Source: Marchantia polymorpha subsp. ruderalis
Lineage: Eukaryota; Streptophyta; Marchantiopsida; Marchantiales; Marchantiaceae
Length of the DNA stretch: 64,000 nt
Assembly (NCBI GenBank): GCA_037833965.1
Contig: AP031358.1
Coordinates: 4,534,001 to 4,598,000 of the forward strand
Direction: 5' to 3'
Positions 1 to 12,369 of this stretch are shown piece after piece. The notes below the pieces were generated by a model, which was not told the origin of the DNA, did no database searches, and saw only the letters and a list, made by a program, of their open reading frames with translations. Position 1 is the first letter of the stretch; each line of letters starts with the position of its first letter. Made by a program: the position numbers and the translations under genes.

Positions 1-1160
1 TAACAATAAACGTTTCAATGAATCCCAAAAATGCCATATTATAGTTAAGTTGAGAAAGAAATATGCTCTAGTAAAAAACATCTAGCTTGATGATTGATAA
101 TACAATGTCAGTGAATTAACTATCAAAAAGATTTGTAATAAAACATGAGCGATATGTGTCCATGCGTGATGAAGTTAAAGAGAAAATTTTGATAATTTCG
201 CCCAAGCTTGAGTACATGATTTACATATGGATTCACAACATGTGTTTTGTAAATCATCTTGATTTGAAATCTCTCGCACTTGCCAAAGCAAAAAATATTG
301 CATCAAATCTACCTCTTTTGAAACAAATTTCAAGACATCTTGGCAATGGGTAAGTTAATGTAGAGTACATCAAGCATTGTAAAAGATGAAGTTCCACAAA
401 AAAATATATTTTGAAGTCAAAAAATCCAATTTTGGTTTGTTAGAAGCTTAAAAAAAATCAATATTGGATATTATTCAATATTATCTAAAAATGTGTACAA
501 TATATATGAGAAAAATATTTTTTTTGCCAAATATTGAGATGTAGAGTTCCAATGTCATATGAGTACATATAAACCACTGGAGTAAAGAAAAAAATCAATA
601 TATTTTATTGTGTGTGTCATTGTTGCAAGAATTTGCACATTTTTATGCCCATTGATAGTCAAAGCAAAAGCAAGACACAAGAATCTTCAAAATTTGCATC
701 AAATCACAAATCATGACATGTTGATACTTCCATTAGTTATCCTTTCGCACTTTGTTTTGACACTTCAAATTTCTATATGTTTGCATTTTGGCACTTCCGA
801 TGTTAGCTCTTTTTGCTTTTATCTTGACACTTCAAATCGCTAACCAAAAAAGATTGGTAGCATTAAATAAATGGTCGAAGAGGAGTTGTGATATTGACAT
901 ATTGACTCTTTGATAGTGTGTCAACGTTGCAGTCTTCTGCAGCCACGAACTTGTTCGATGGAATGAGGAAAGTGGCAGCTCCAAAACGTCGTCCATGTCG
1001 GCCACGTTTCAACCAACGAAATGAACATATATGGCGATCGGGATTCACTCTAAAACAGAGCTCAAATTTGCCTACGCAAATTGGGATTAAACAGATGTTC
1101 ATTTGCATTGAGTGGGGTTCGAAATTTGTTCGTATGGGCGTTCTCTCTGAAGTGTCAGGC
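1..1160. other. AT-rich intergenic DNA, no gene seen
   Basis: This stretch is AT-rich and interrupted by stops in all frames. The few short open frames have no recognisable domain, no plausible splice structure and no match to the paralogous regions elsewhere in the window. I see no RNA gene or element end here. Confidence 0.5.
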
Positions 1161-1164
1161 CGCA

Positions 1165-1636
1165 CAATGGGAGAAGTACTCAGTAGTCCAATGCGGTGGA
1201 ATTCTCCTTTTCTCTAGACCGGTTTTTGTGACCACCTTCCAAAATTGTCCTGAATCCTGATTGTCCTGAATTCAAAACTGAAAGAGTTATCATCCTTGCA
1301 CATGATTCAGCTTCTTTCAGTTTTTTGGTAGTTTTAACCCATTCAGAAGCAATGGCAGAAGTGCGTAGTAGTCCCATGCAGTAGTATCCTCCTTCCGTTT
1401 GTACCGATCCTGTGACCTCCTTCCATGATAGTCCCGAAAATGTTGCACAGGAAGCATCTTCTTTCAGTTCTCTCTGTACTTTTTAACCCATTCAAAAGCA
1501 ATGGCAGAAGTCTGCAGAAGTCCGATACACTAGTATCTTCCTTTTGTCTGTACCGGTCCTCTGACCTTGGAGTTTCTTTTGTACTTTTTTCCCAATTCAG
1601 AAGCAATGGCAGAAGTATGCAGAAGTCCGATTGATG
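1165..1636. repeat. Degenerate tandem repeat, about four units
   Basis: A unit of roughly 100-180 bp recurs about four times with drift. The shared core is a short block reading cattcagaagcaatggcaga followed by agt..gcagaagtcc, then a pyrimidine-rich arm (cctcctt..tgtacc) and a ctttcagttt or tctgtactttt block. The core is seen near 1172, 1345, 1492 and 1594. Open frames on both strands here are by-products of the repeat. I recognise no coding function. Confidence 0.6.
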
Positions 1637-1639
1637 AGT

Positions 1640-3680
1640 ATGATGAGTCTGCAGATCGTGAGCATCTTCGTACTTTGCATTTGAAGGGGTCGATGAAACC
1701 TTGGAATCGTATGTGAGATTAGACTCTCTTATTCAAATATAGATCCGGTGTACCTCATGGATCGCATCACAATTCACAATTAGTTGTACGGCCTGATTTA
1801 ATACTACTCCTTTTGAAGTATTTCAAATATATATATATATATATATATCAATCATCATGAGATTTTTCGAGAACAAATGTTGCACAGCTCAACGAGTTCT
1901 GATATTTTGACTTCCCCAAGTATTAACGATCACATTTTCGATGGAAGGTATTGAAATGAAGAAAAGGAGCTTTAAAGAAACACAGCTTTCCGATTTTCAT
2001 TTGTGTATTGAACCAAAAAAAGGTTGACATCAGGGGTGGTAATGAGTTGGAAAGTTGTCGAAGATTGGACTGAATGAAAATCGTACGCATGTGTTCTTCG
2101 TCTTGTATGGTGTGACTTAAGAATTTTAGAATCACACTAGACAATTTACAAGTCTATTCTATAACGCCCTTTTATCATAGCTACCTTTCGACAATAATAG
2201 ATCAAGCTTTAAACCCACGTTCTCTATAAATCGCAACATAAGAATGATAAAACTTGTGATACTGTACGTTGTCATCATCACGTCAATTCCAAACCCTCAT
2301 GTATCATACCTGCCTACAAGAGTAACTTGGGATTTTAATCCGCATTCCCTCTATAGCATGTGACATTTCGAAAACCCTGTGAAGCTGTATCTTGTCATCC
2401 TGACCATGGACCACCAGACCTACATTCATCTCTAACCGAGATTTCATAGATCATGGGTATGAAATATGTCTTTTACTTGTTGGAACCTCAATTACATTTG
2501 TGTCAAAAATTTGAAGCGCTTCATACAAAACAGAAAACTGGAGGAAGTTCGAATGTTCTATACTGTACTTTAGACTCTCCATTCTGCTATAACATTCAAA
2601 CAGAAGTTGAAGAATCATTCTTATCTCAAAAAGTCGTTTGAAGAGTTACATGCCAAGGTCTTAACAGTAGTCTTCAAAGCCAGACGCACAAAAAACCAAA
2701 TTTATCATTACGATTCATGATATGTTACACTGAAAAATATTGGTCCCTACAACTTTTGTCTTAAAAATGCGTATTTAACCGGGATGCAGACTTAAGTGAT
2801 AGCTTGTTGTGCATGACTGGAGGTAGAAACTAAATCAATTTTTTTTTTGTTTGATGAATAAAAGAATCATATCAATAGATTTGCAATAGAATTGAGTCAT
2901 TGCAAATATGAAAAGATTAACCCAAATATAGTTAGATTGTTTATACGCAGAGTAACCAATCTAACTACGAATATTTTCTTCTTGGAAAGTTTTAAATTAT
3001 TTAGAGACAGAACTTTAGATTTTGAAATCTGATATTTTTCATTCAATCAGGAAGATCCTAACTTGATATAGTACCACCCCTTTACATTTTAGGTAGTATC
3101 TTTACATCAACTCAAAGTGTCATCCGATTTGAAAACGTGAAACATCTCCTGACCTGGCATTTACGTCACATACTTATGAAGAGAATACTTTGTGGGATAC
3201 AAAAAAAAGAGATTGGAGTAGCTAACTTCATGACTGCAAAGTGTGGTCTTGAGGTTATCTTACTCGTAGGCCTCATACTCCATAAAGTTTATGTACGATG
3301 AATCCCTTAGAAAAAAATTTTGCTAACGCGTCGGTATTCCAATTCTTTAATTCCTTCTTCAGGCTGAAATTTTTACTGACTCCATCTTAAAACTGAAATA
3401 GATTCACCTGAATATTCCTTCAAAATTTACGAAAATTTTGCAAGATAAATATTAAAATAAAAGGTACTTATTATAAATTTTTCTCCGTTGAGAAAATTGG
3501 GTCTCTAAGATACAACCTCCAAGATGTGTATCATTTTGCAAATAACAACGTCAAATATAAGCAATATGTATCTTCTTTGCACATTTGGCAGTTTTGTCTA
3601 CATGTTTGGAATCAAAGCCTCACAGTTTTTATGGGACACGGGAACGATGTATCCATGATCGACAGTCGTTACAAAGCGCC
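1640..3680. other. AT-rich intergenic DNA, no gene seen
   Basis: No supported gene. A short (AT)n run lies near 1829-1848. Open frames are short and do not splice into anything recognisable. Confidence 0.5.
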
Positions 3681-3890
3681 ATGCAGTTGATTCCAATCCC
3701 ATATCTTGGCACTACTGCGTATTATATAGTATCGATAGCACGTGTTTATTTATATGTACGGTCTGTCCTAGCAATTTCATGCATTTGATTCCAATCCCAG
3801 ATCTTAGCACTACTACTACGTATTATACATGTATTATATAGTATCCATAGCACGTGTTTATTTATATGCACGGTCTGTCCTGTCTGGACG
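3681..3890. repeat. Tandem duplication (about 98-112 bp), each copy with a CACGTG G-box
   Basis: Unit 1 starts at 3681 and unit 2 at 3779. Both begin with atgca.ttgattccaatccca and end with a cacgtgtttatttatatg.acggtctgtcct block. Unit 2 has a small internal expansion (actactact and an extra tattatacatg). Each unit keeps one CACGTG hexamer, the core bound by plant bZIP and bHLH factors. No gene is nearby, so a regulatory role is only a possibility. Confidence 0.75.
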
Positions 3891-4041
3891 CAACATACCA
3901 CACTCGTCTCTGTCCCCACGTGTCCTTTCTCTTCAACATAGGCACGAGATCTTTTCCTTATCTGAAGACTGTCAAGTCATCCTGCATCATCTTTAGCTTT
4001 TTTAACAACTTGATATTTCTTTCGTAGAATAGTGCTACAAT

Positions 4042-4169
4042 CATTCCACAACTACATTGTTCAAATTTCTTATGGTGCCAGGAATACAGTGCTAAAATAT
4101 CATATCATTCCACAACTACATTGTTCAAATTTTTCATGGTGCCAGGATTATAGTGCTAAAATACCATAT
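4042..4169. repeat. Tandem duplication, 64-bp period
   Basis: Two adjacent copies start at 4042 and 4106. Both begin cattccacaactacattgtt and run to a tgctaaaata.catat end. They differ at only a few positions, so the duplication looks fairly recent compared with the surrounding paralogy. Confidence 0.8.
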
Positions 4170-5032
4170 TGCTTGCAGTAGAATTTTGTCTACTCTAACC
4201 GCGAATCAATTGCAATATTCATGATTTGAAACACTAGATGCCATTTCGATATTTTGTATGCATCTTTTATAGCTTATCCAAAAAAGGTAGCTCTGGATTT
4301 TACATGCAGATTGACATTCTTTAGTATGCTTTCTAGGTCCTTCCAATCTTCTCAAAAATAAATTTAATTTGAAAATCTACACCATGTTTTGAGAAATTTG
4401 TTTGAAGGATTTACCTCTAAGAAATGAATGGGTATCAACAAACATTATTAATGATACTCGCGGGAATAGGTAGTGAAGGTTGTTGTCCGTATGCAGGACG
4501 TCCAAAAAGTTAAACACTTAGTCCCTCAGCAACTACTCTAAGCCCACATGCAAGACACGGTGGTCTTCAACATACTTCACAGCCAATAGGTTTGTACATT
4601 TGAGATTTTCTTGCATGTGTATTTGTTGCATGATGGTAAAAACGAATATACACAGATCTTCCTTCCCAGCTTGCAGGAGCCAGTAAAGGAAAAACTGGGC
4701 TGCGCCATAAGCGCCATACTCCAGTTTTGAATATAAATGTGGATAATTTCTCGTCTCACAAGGCAGAAAAAACCCATACTTTACAGAGGGTTTGAGTGCT
4801 GATAGAGTGTTACGGGATGTATTAATCAAGACGTAAGAGTGTGCAGTTGACAACTTGACCTTGCAGATTGACTTAAAAAGTCTGTATCTGACAATGTATT
4901 AAATGTGAACCTCCGAGTAGCCACGATGATTCTGAATAAACAAGGGCGATCAATGTATAACAAGGCTCGAAAAGAATAAAGGAACTGGTGCAATTTAAAA
5001 TGAAGGTGAATGCTGGTATATTATATATTTTT

Positions 5033-5216
5033 GTAATATCAACTTATCTCATGATGAAAAATTCACTAAGTGTCTTTCAGACGAAACGGAGATCGCACTC
5101 CAAGACTGCATGCGATCATGGATTTGGTAATATCAACTTATCTCATAATGAAAAATTCACTAAATGTCTTTCGAACGAAACGGAGATCGCACTCCAAGAC
5201 TGCATGCGATCATGGG
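5033..5216. repeat. Tandem duplication, 94-bp period
   Basis: Copies start at 5033 and 5127 with gtaatatcaacttatctcat and end at the actgcatgcgatcatgg block. Only a few substitutions separate them. The overlapping open frames here come from the repeat. Confidence 0.8.
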
Positions 5217-5879
5217 GCCTACATGTCATCCGTGGAGACAAGCAAAGCTAAACTTTTAACAATCTCATACAGCAATTTGAATAGTATCTAAATCTCTTAA
5301 ATGAAGAATGTTTTGTGTATGACTTGGAGTCCATGTCTTTGGGCATCTGTTTGCAATCCAAATGCTCATCTGTTTGAGCCACAATCAATAGCCCTGCCAG
5401 GAAATGTGGTTGGAGCAATATTATATCTAGCATTTGGTTGGAATAAATGAGAGTCTCGTTGTTATGATAAAGAGGTGCCAATCTGAAAAACAGTAGTGAT
5501 TAGGAAAAGAAGAAGACTCTGAGCTGAAATCTAAGAATAGAGTTATATCAATGCCTAATTGGAAGGCATAGTTAATTATCATATAAACTAAATTTTTTGA
5601 TATATGAACTAACCAATCATGTAAACATGACACATTAATTTATTTAATTTTTTATGTTAATGAGTGTCCACTATCAATATTGGCTCACAGTCACATCTAC
5701 CTCTAAAACGCGTGATTAGTTCCTCCCTTCGTCTTTGCTACTAATTATCAATACTTATGACACTGAATCACTTTTTCCCCAAAAGGGGCCCCAACCTTTT
5801 AAGTGAGACAGCGGCTTACATGTTTTCATTACTTTCGGTTTAGACAGGGTTGATTTCAAGACATGGATAATTTGAGAGG

Positions 5880-7033
5880 ATTTTATAAGGGAGAAACGTA
5901 CCTGACACTTCTCAATCTACTGCCCTCCCTTCCCGAAATAATTTTCCCATAACAGATCGGCTGGACTGCTGAAAGCGTGTAGTATTGGATACGGGCTAGT
6001 TCACGGGGACACGTAGTTCCATAGTCAGGCGATCATGATTATATAAGCTGCCATCCCAATCACGCGCGGAATTTCATAACAATAAATATTATGGACTGGT
6101 CCATTTTTCAAAGGCACGTGCTTCACTGCTAGCCGCCTCAAACGCTCAGACTCTTCTTCAACTCAGCGATGGTTTCTACTTGAATCTCTTTGTACGAACA
6201 TCAACTTTCTCTGGTAGAACAGTGCAGAGACACAGTGTTCATCAGTTCCTGCCGGCCTGTCGGAATGAATTGACTTTAATGTAATCTGGTAGTCCATATA
6301 GTGTATGTAAGATAGTGCTCTTGAATTTCATGTCAGTGCGTGTTGAGAGGTACCATCACGAACGAAGTGAGTATGTATGTAAGCTGGTATTCCATAGACT
6401 GTATGTAAGATAGTGATCTAGAATTTCATGTCAGTGCGTGTCGAGAGGTGACTATGTATGTAAGCTGGTACTCCATAGACTGTACGTAAGATAGTGATCT
6501 GGAATTTCATGTCAATGCGTGTCGAGAGGTGACTATGTATGTAACCTGGTACTCCATAGACTGTACGTAAGATAGTGATCTGGAATTTCATGTCAATGCG
6601 TGTCGAGAGATACCATCACGAGTATACCATTCTCTAAATCTATGATTCATTAATTTGCCAGATGGATTTCGGGACAAATGCATGGATTTCGAGTCAAATT
6701 TGTCTGGCTGTTCTTGTGCACTTTTGTTTTCATTGCAAGTGAAGGCAGTCAAGTTTATCTATAGTCTCCGATGACTGCGACCGTGTTTGTCGCAGACGGA
6801 GAAAATGTCATTTTTCGGAGAAAATGACTGATTCCATGGCATGGTTTAAAACGCAGATCTAGACATTCTCAGATCTTGGTGATGACACACGTGAGCAAGT
6901 TATCGAGGTCGGTCTTAATCTGAACTACGAAGACGAGTGACTTCTTCTCGACCAGCTTGTGCAAGTGCAACGAGCAGATTCAAGGCCTCTGCGAGTTCTA
7001 CAATTGAGTAGAGCCGAGGTGGTAATCTAGTCC
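5880..7033 (+). promoter_or_regulatory. Upstream and leader region of CCD-A
   Basis: This region aligns in blocks with the DNA in front of CCD-B, and one block also aligns with 23390-23500. It holds a TATA-like ttatataag at 6039-6047, about 1 kb before the start codon, and a CACGTG hexamer in aggcacgtgcttcactgc near 6115. The same G-box context precedes CCD-B. No signal fixes the transcription start. A long leader, possibly with an upstream non-coding exon, is an inference. Confidence 0.45.
6280..6625 (+). repeat. Four-copy 80-bp tandem repeat in the CCD-A upstream region
   Basis: Units start near 6280, 6379, 6459 and 6540, each with tgtaa.ctggta.tccata followed by gtaagatagtg and aatttcatgtca.tgcgtgt. 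The first unit carries an extra segment (accatcacgaacgaagtgag). The matching place in front of CCD-B (about 28815-28880) has only one diverged unit, so the amplification belongs to CCD-A. Confidence 0.85.
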
Positions 7034-10000
7034 ATGGCTTCCATTGCAAGCACAACGTTCAGATGTCTTGGTAACACGCCTGGAACTTCACAATGTGGGT
7101 ATCACCATGCCGTGACCTTTGCAGCTGTCGTTCCGCAACCACCAGAACGTCGTATAATCCATCAGAAATCGAAATCATCCAAGGTAACTAGTATGCTAAA
7201 TTTGTTCATTTTCTGCCTATTATCTTCACATTAATGAATGCTGTCATGTCCAGTCGACACATTGGTGTCACTGAATCTGATCCGTTTCATGTTGCTCTCT
7301 GAAACAGAAGCAAGTTCAGAAGATACAGCCACAGAGCACGCCTCATTCCTCAGAAATATCTTCGTTTGACCCCGAACAGTGGGAACTCAATGCTGTCACA
7401 AATTCTGATGGAAGACGTAACTTCCCTGGGATCCACTCTTCGGAGTATCCCACTGGACTGGACCGAGTCTCAGAGCGCGTCTCAGAACAGATGAAGGTAT
7501 TGCACATTCTCTTCAGGCAGGTTCCTGTCCACAATTTTGTGCTTAACAATATCGCCAAGCAAGGAAAAATGGTCAATAGTCATCACATAATCCTGGAGGG
7601 AAAAGATTAAAGATAACAAGGTTTGCAGGTGTTTGAGGGAGCACCGAAAGTGGAAAGGAACAATGGTTCGTAGTTTGCAACTCTGATCGACCTTCTACGT
7701 TAACATGCCCGCATGCATGCTTGCGGTTACTTAGGAATTTGTGCTGCCCTGTACTAATTGGTGAATATTGTTTCTCTGTCCGCTGTAGAGGTGGTTCCTA
7801 GAACAAAGACAAATCGGACAGATGGTGGGGAAGCGAATGCTAAGTGCTTATCAAGTAGCCATGACTAGTGTTGTAGACCAGCTGTTCATACCATCAGACA
7901 AGCCAGTCCCTTTCATAAAGGTGAGATTGCATGGGGAAGACTGCCACATCTTCGACATAAACAGTGTTCACATCGCTTTTTGTCGCAGTTTGCCTCGTCA
8001 CTTAAAGAGCTCCTTCTTATATATTGCAGAAAGGCGTTTGAATTTCAGGTCGTATTTTGGTTTTCTTTGAATCAGGGAAATTTCGCACCAGTGGATGAGG
8101 TCGTTGAAAAGGTCAGATGTGAGGTGGTAGACGGACACGTTCCACAGGACTTTCCTCCCGGTTGCTACATTCGAAATGGTGAGCTCAAGAGGAATCAGCT
8201 GAGGTGAAAGTTCTCCATATTAGACGGGTCAATCTCTCGTCAATAATGAATACTATTCACTTTATATAATACGAACATAGTCAACAGTTCAGTAACATTT
8301 TTCGACGAGTCTGATAGAGTCTTGTCCATATTCAATTCCAAACTAAGCGCTTACAGGTTCTTCGAAGTCTTCGTTTTGTTTTTTCGATCTGACCAGACTT
8401 CAAAACTGTAGACATGATCTGAGGCCAAAGTAGTTATTTTCAGATAGCCTTAATACATGAGCAACGTTCCAACTAGTGTTAACTATCCTCCTCGTCGAAT
8501 GTGCTGGATTATTCGCAGGACCCAATGCAAAATTCGGTGCTTCTCAGAACTTAGATTCGCCACTTCTCGGTGGAACAACATACTACAGTTGGTTTGAGGG
8601 AGAAGGAATGCTTCACGGGACTTACATCGAGAAAGACGGAAGCATTTGGTATATGAACAGGTACGTGGAAACAGACAGCTTCAAGATGGAGAAAGAACTG
8701 GGAAGAAAAGTGTACCTCCCCACAATGGACGAGAAGTCTACGCCAGGCCTAAGATTTAATCGAATGATTAATTTGGTAAGGGATTTACTACAATCCTTTA
8801 TGGCACTCATACATGCTCCTAAAATCGACTAAGAGACAAATCCAGAATTGAAGGCCTCATCTTGAGAGAAATCTAAAAGAATTCCAGCTCCAAATCCAAT
8901 CATGATCTCAATTAGAGGTGAATTTTTAATCCGATGAACATTTCAGGTAAGGTATGGAGCGCCCCAAAGCAATCCCGGGAACACTTCAGTATTTCAGCAC
9001 GCAGGGCATGTGGTGGCAGCTGCAGAAGGTGCCAAGGCTTATGAAATCAATATTTCGGACTTGAGTACGAAGGGTGAATACAACTGTAATGGGCAGTGGA
9101 ATCGCAGATTCTTCGGTCCTCATCCTAAAGTTAGTCCCTTCAAATCCGACATTGTTTTGATTTGATTCTGAAGCAAAGCAAATCAGAGGAGTGATTTCTC
9201 TCTGCTCTACACATAATACTTCAAATGTGGTAAAAATTATTAATTCCTGTGCAATTGGCATTCAGGTACATCCCGATACAGGGGAATTGGTGGTGTTCGG
9301 CTTCGATATTTTTCCACCGTATTACGTCTTGGGTGTTCTGTCAGGTATATGCAACAAACATACGCATCAGATGTTTATATTTCAGGACCTTTGGAAAGTC
9401 CAAATTTCCAGTCTCCACTCAGTTTGTAGATGATGGGTGCTAACAACCTTTACAATGATCAAACCTCCTGAAGGTGATGGCAAAAAGTTTACGAATAAAG
9501 TAGATCTGGGGATGGACAGGCTTGTTCTCATGCATGACATCGGAATCACAGATCGGTACGTATTGTCGTTTGAACAGGCTCTGCTGTATGATGTAGATTC
9601 TGAAGTTGGCTTCGGTCTTTCAGGCGAGACTTCAAGTTAACTGTATTTCCACGTCCTGTGACTGTGCAGGCACGCTATATTGTACGATTTTCCGGTTATG
9701 ATGGATCTTGCCAACATGCTTGTGAACGGAGGATCGTAAGTAAAAATTTGCCAAGAATTTCAAACATAGACAAACATATGCTCATGATCCCAGCAACCTG
9801 TGTTCTAGATTACTTTCTGAGACTCTGCATACCTCTATATTTGCTCCATGGACTGATATATTGTCACTGATGGGCAGAATTGTATCATTCGATCCTACCA
9901 AACACTCGAGATTAGGAGTGCTGCCTCTAACAGGAAGTTCAAAATCAATTAAGTGGTTTGATGTAGAAACAGCCTGCATCTCCCATCACTGTAATAGTTA

Positions 10001-11564
10001 CCAAGATGGAGATGAGGTGAGAATAGCCATATATTCATTATACATGTACAGTAAAAGGTTTGTACATGTCATTCAACTATAGATGTACATGACGTTTCTA
10101 TAAGCTACCAACTTTCATACATGCTTAGATTTCTAATCAAAACCTGCATCGAGATTTCTGAAGTGTGTTCACTTTTTTTAATTACTGTCTTCCACAGATT
10201 GTGGTTCATGGATTGTGTACACAACTCATTCAACTGGTAGCCGTTCCCGCCAGATTCGATAAGATCGAATGGTATTCAAGGGGAATGACTCTTAATGCTG
10301 ACAATAATTTTGCAACCAAAGATCCGTCTATAGATGGACTGTTATATGAGCACTTGCATGAGTGGAGGCTTAACCTCAAAACAGGTATGTTCAGCATAAG
10401 AATGTGTGCTACCAAATACCGGTTATTAGTTTCAAAATTCTTCTATTTACAAATTGTTAATCAGAACATATATGTGCAACGGATACTTGCTGATATCTAA
10501 CGCGAAACCATCTTAAGTTCTATCTTAATTATATAGAGGAGAATCTAATCGTGAGACTTTCCATGTCTCCACTTTCCCTACAGGAGCCGTGGTTGAAAGA
10601 AACATGACTCAAAATAAATTCCCATTAGAACTTCCAAGAATAAACGATCGAGTAAACGGCAAAAAATATAACTACTTCTATGCTTGCTCTGAAGATCTTG
10701 AGGCCAGCAAGGCTGTAGGTATGTTGATTCGATTTTCTGAAATCATTTAGTTTTTGCTTTCTCAGAACTACTGAAAACTAGTCTCACTTGTAAATTATTA
10801 TGAACATCAAATTGTGCTGTTTTGAGGGTCCCGTTTTTGGGATGTCGATCTAACTAGAAATTTTCTTTGTGTTCAACTCAGTCAACTGTGCTGAATCTAT
10901 CAGGACGTCGTATTTTGCAGGCTTCCCTATGTTCAGATACTTGGTCAAAGTGGACGTATCTCCCGCAGGAAACTCTCTCGTAAACACTTTTGAACCAATT
11001 CATGGATTTGACTCCATGTACTGTTTTTTAGAACTTAGTTCTACTATGCTCCAACATTCTAATTCGACTAACATTCTTTGTGTCTCTTGTTGGTTTTGTT
11101 CAGGCTCAATTTCATGATGTGGGAGAAAACACTTTTTGTTCAGAACCTGTTTTCGTGGCAAGACCCGGTTCTCTTCAAGAAGATGACGGGTGGATCGTGA
11201 CATATGTACATAATGAGTCAACTAATTTGTCTGATGTAAGATTCTTTCGATGAATCAAGCCTTGCAATTCCCATGATCACATCATAACTCAAATTATGCA
11301 TCACTTCAGGGATGTCGCAGATGTGACATACAATATAGTTGTCACAGAGAAGCTGATTCTGAATCTCAGCTGAGATCTAGAAGCTGACTGAACACGTCGA
11401 TGACTCGTCATTGAAGGAATGTATATACTAATCTGATGAGCCATTTCTGCTGTACGCAGATGATTATCGTAGATGCGCAACGCTTCGAGGAGAAACCAGT
11501 AGCAAGAATACGATTGCCACATAGAGTACCCTACGGCTTCCATGGAGCGTATATATCATATTGA
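7034..11564 (+). CDS. Carotenoid cleavage dioxygenase, copy A (15 exons, 665 residues)
   Basis: Exons: 7034-7183, 7308-7496, 7789-7920, 8076-8178, 8519-8775, 8947-9129, 9266-9344, 9474-9555, 9670-9735, 9878-10016, 10198-10384, 10584-10718, 10921-10979, 11104-11235, 11460-11564. All junctions are GT-AG and the frame stays open throughout. The product belongs to the RPE65/CCD family: non-heme Fe(II) enzymes that split carotenoid or apocarotenoid double bonds with O2. Family landmarks are GNFAPV at 158, IRNGPN near 189, and the four iron ligands H336 (GPHPK), H385 (MHDIGIT), H450 and H659 (YGFHG), with second-shell E304, E515 and E601 (EPVFV). The Ser/Thr-rich N terminus, without acidic residues at first, suggests plastid import. 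Many introns argue against the NCED group, whose genes usually lack introns. A CCD1/zaxinone-synthase-like placement is possible but substrate and bond are unknown. The start ATG sits in a good plant context (tccATGGct) and is conserved in copy B. Confidence 0.93.
9569..9902 (+). repeat. 334-bp near-identical tract shared with CCD-B (conversion tract)
   Basis: This stretch runs from inside intron 8 through exon 9 and intron 9 into exon 10. It matches 32155-32488 with a single difference that I can find (T at 9841, C at 32427). Neighbouring introns of the same two genes are visibly diverged, with indels. Such an island of identity that ignores exon borders is the usual mark of gene conversion between paralogs. 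Confidence 0.8.
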
Positions 11565-12360
11565 CCGCCATCAAATTTCGAATATGAAATTGCTTCTGGA
11601 TGAACTGTGCTATAAATTGTTTATAAATTTTGAGTTCAAGCAAGAACAAGTTCCAGTCCAGATCTGCCATAGTCTACTACAGAAATGCATGAAAGCACAG
11701 AATACAAAACTTTTTTGTGCAGCTCATCGGTGCACACAAGTTTCTCTGTAGGATACACGTAAATTAAACAATGTAATAGATTCTACACTGATTCTAGATG
11801 TTACAAAGGATCGTAAACCCCAAAAATATTGCCGATATTTCAAGGCGACTTAGTAATTAGGAAAGCTACTATGAAACCACTTTTAAAAATGGATCAACGA
11901 TAAACAGTAGTTGTAACATATAATTCAACATGTTGTACAACTTCACACACTGTAAAATTTGGATTTGAATTCATGTGTTTTCACTCAAGTGATATGGGTT
12001 GTTCATAATTCGCTATGGACATTGGCTATGTAAAATAAATTTAAATTGATGATATAAATTGCTCATTCAATAAACTAGATCAATACGCCAAGGATATTGT
12101 ATCATAAATTCAAATACAAGTCACACACGAGGTTGTTATGTTGTAGCGAACATTCTTCAACAACTCTCACACGCCTGTATGCACATACACTGAAAATTGA
12201 GGTACTTCAACATCCCTCCAACTCTCTAATATGCAATTCGTCAAAAGAAAATTTATAAATTGGATATCTAGAATCAAACATTATAATTAAACACTTATAG
12301 ATATCTCTAAATAAAAAAATCATATCAATACACACAAAATCTTACAAACAGATGTGAACG
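11565..12360 (+). other. 3' flank of CCD-A, then AT-rich DNA
   Basis: The first 200 bp or so after the stop codon align with the flank of CCD-B (ccgccatcaaatt, then tcaagcaa.aacaa, then tgtgcagctcatcg.tgcac). They probably include the 3' UTR. The remainder is AT-rich with no gene. Confidence 0.5.
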
Positions 12361-12369
12361 AAAGACAAG

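Noticed and set aside
1343..1606. 87-codon - strand frame with internal similarity
   Set aside because: The similarity is the DNA tandem repeat at 1165-1636, not a repeated protein domain.
9437..9640. Reading exon 8 of CCD-A as an intronless frame with its own ATG
   Set aside because: The family sequence continues only if GDGKKF joins exon 7 through an intron ending at 9473 (with a tgctaac branch-like site) and leaves at the donor 9556; CCD-B shows the same joints.
9658..9870. Frame giving TVQARYIVRFSGYD across CCD exon 9
   Set aside because: The correct frame after the acceptor at 9669 reads AILYDFPVMMDL, which fits the CCD fold. The other frame is identical in both copies only because the whole tract is near identical.
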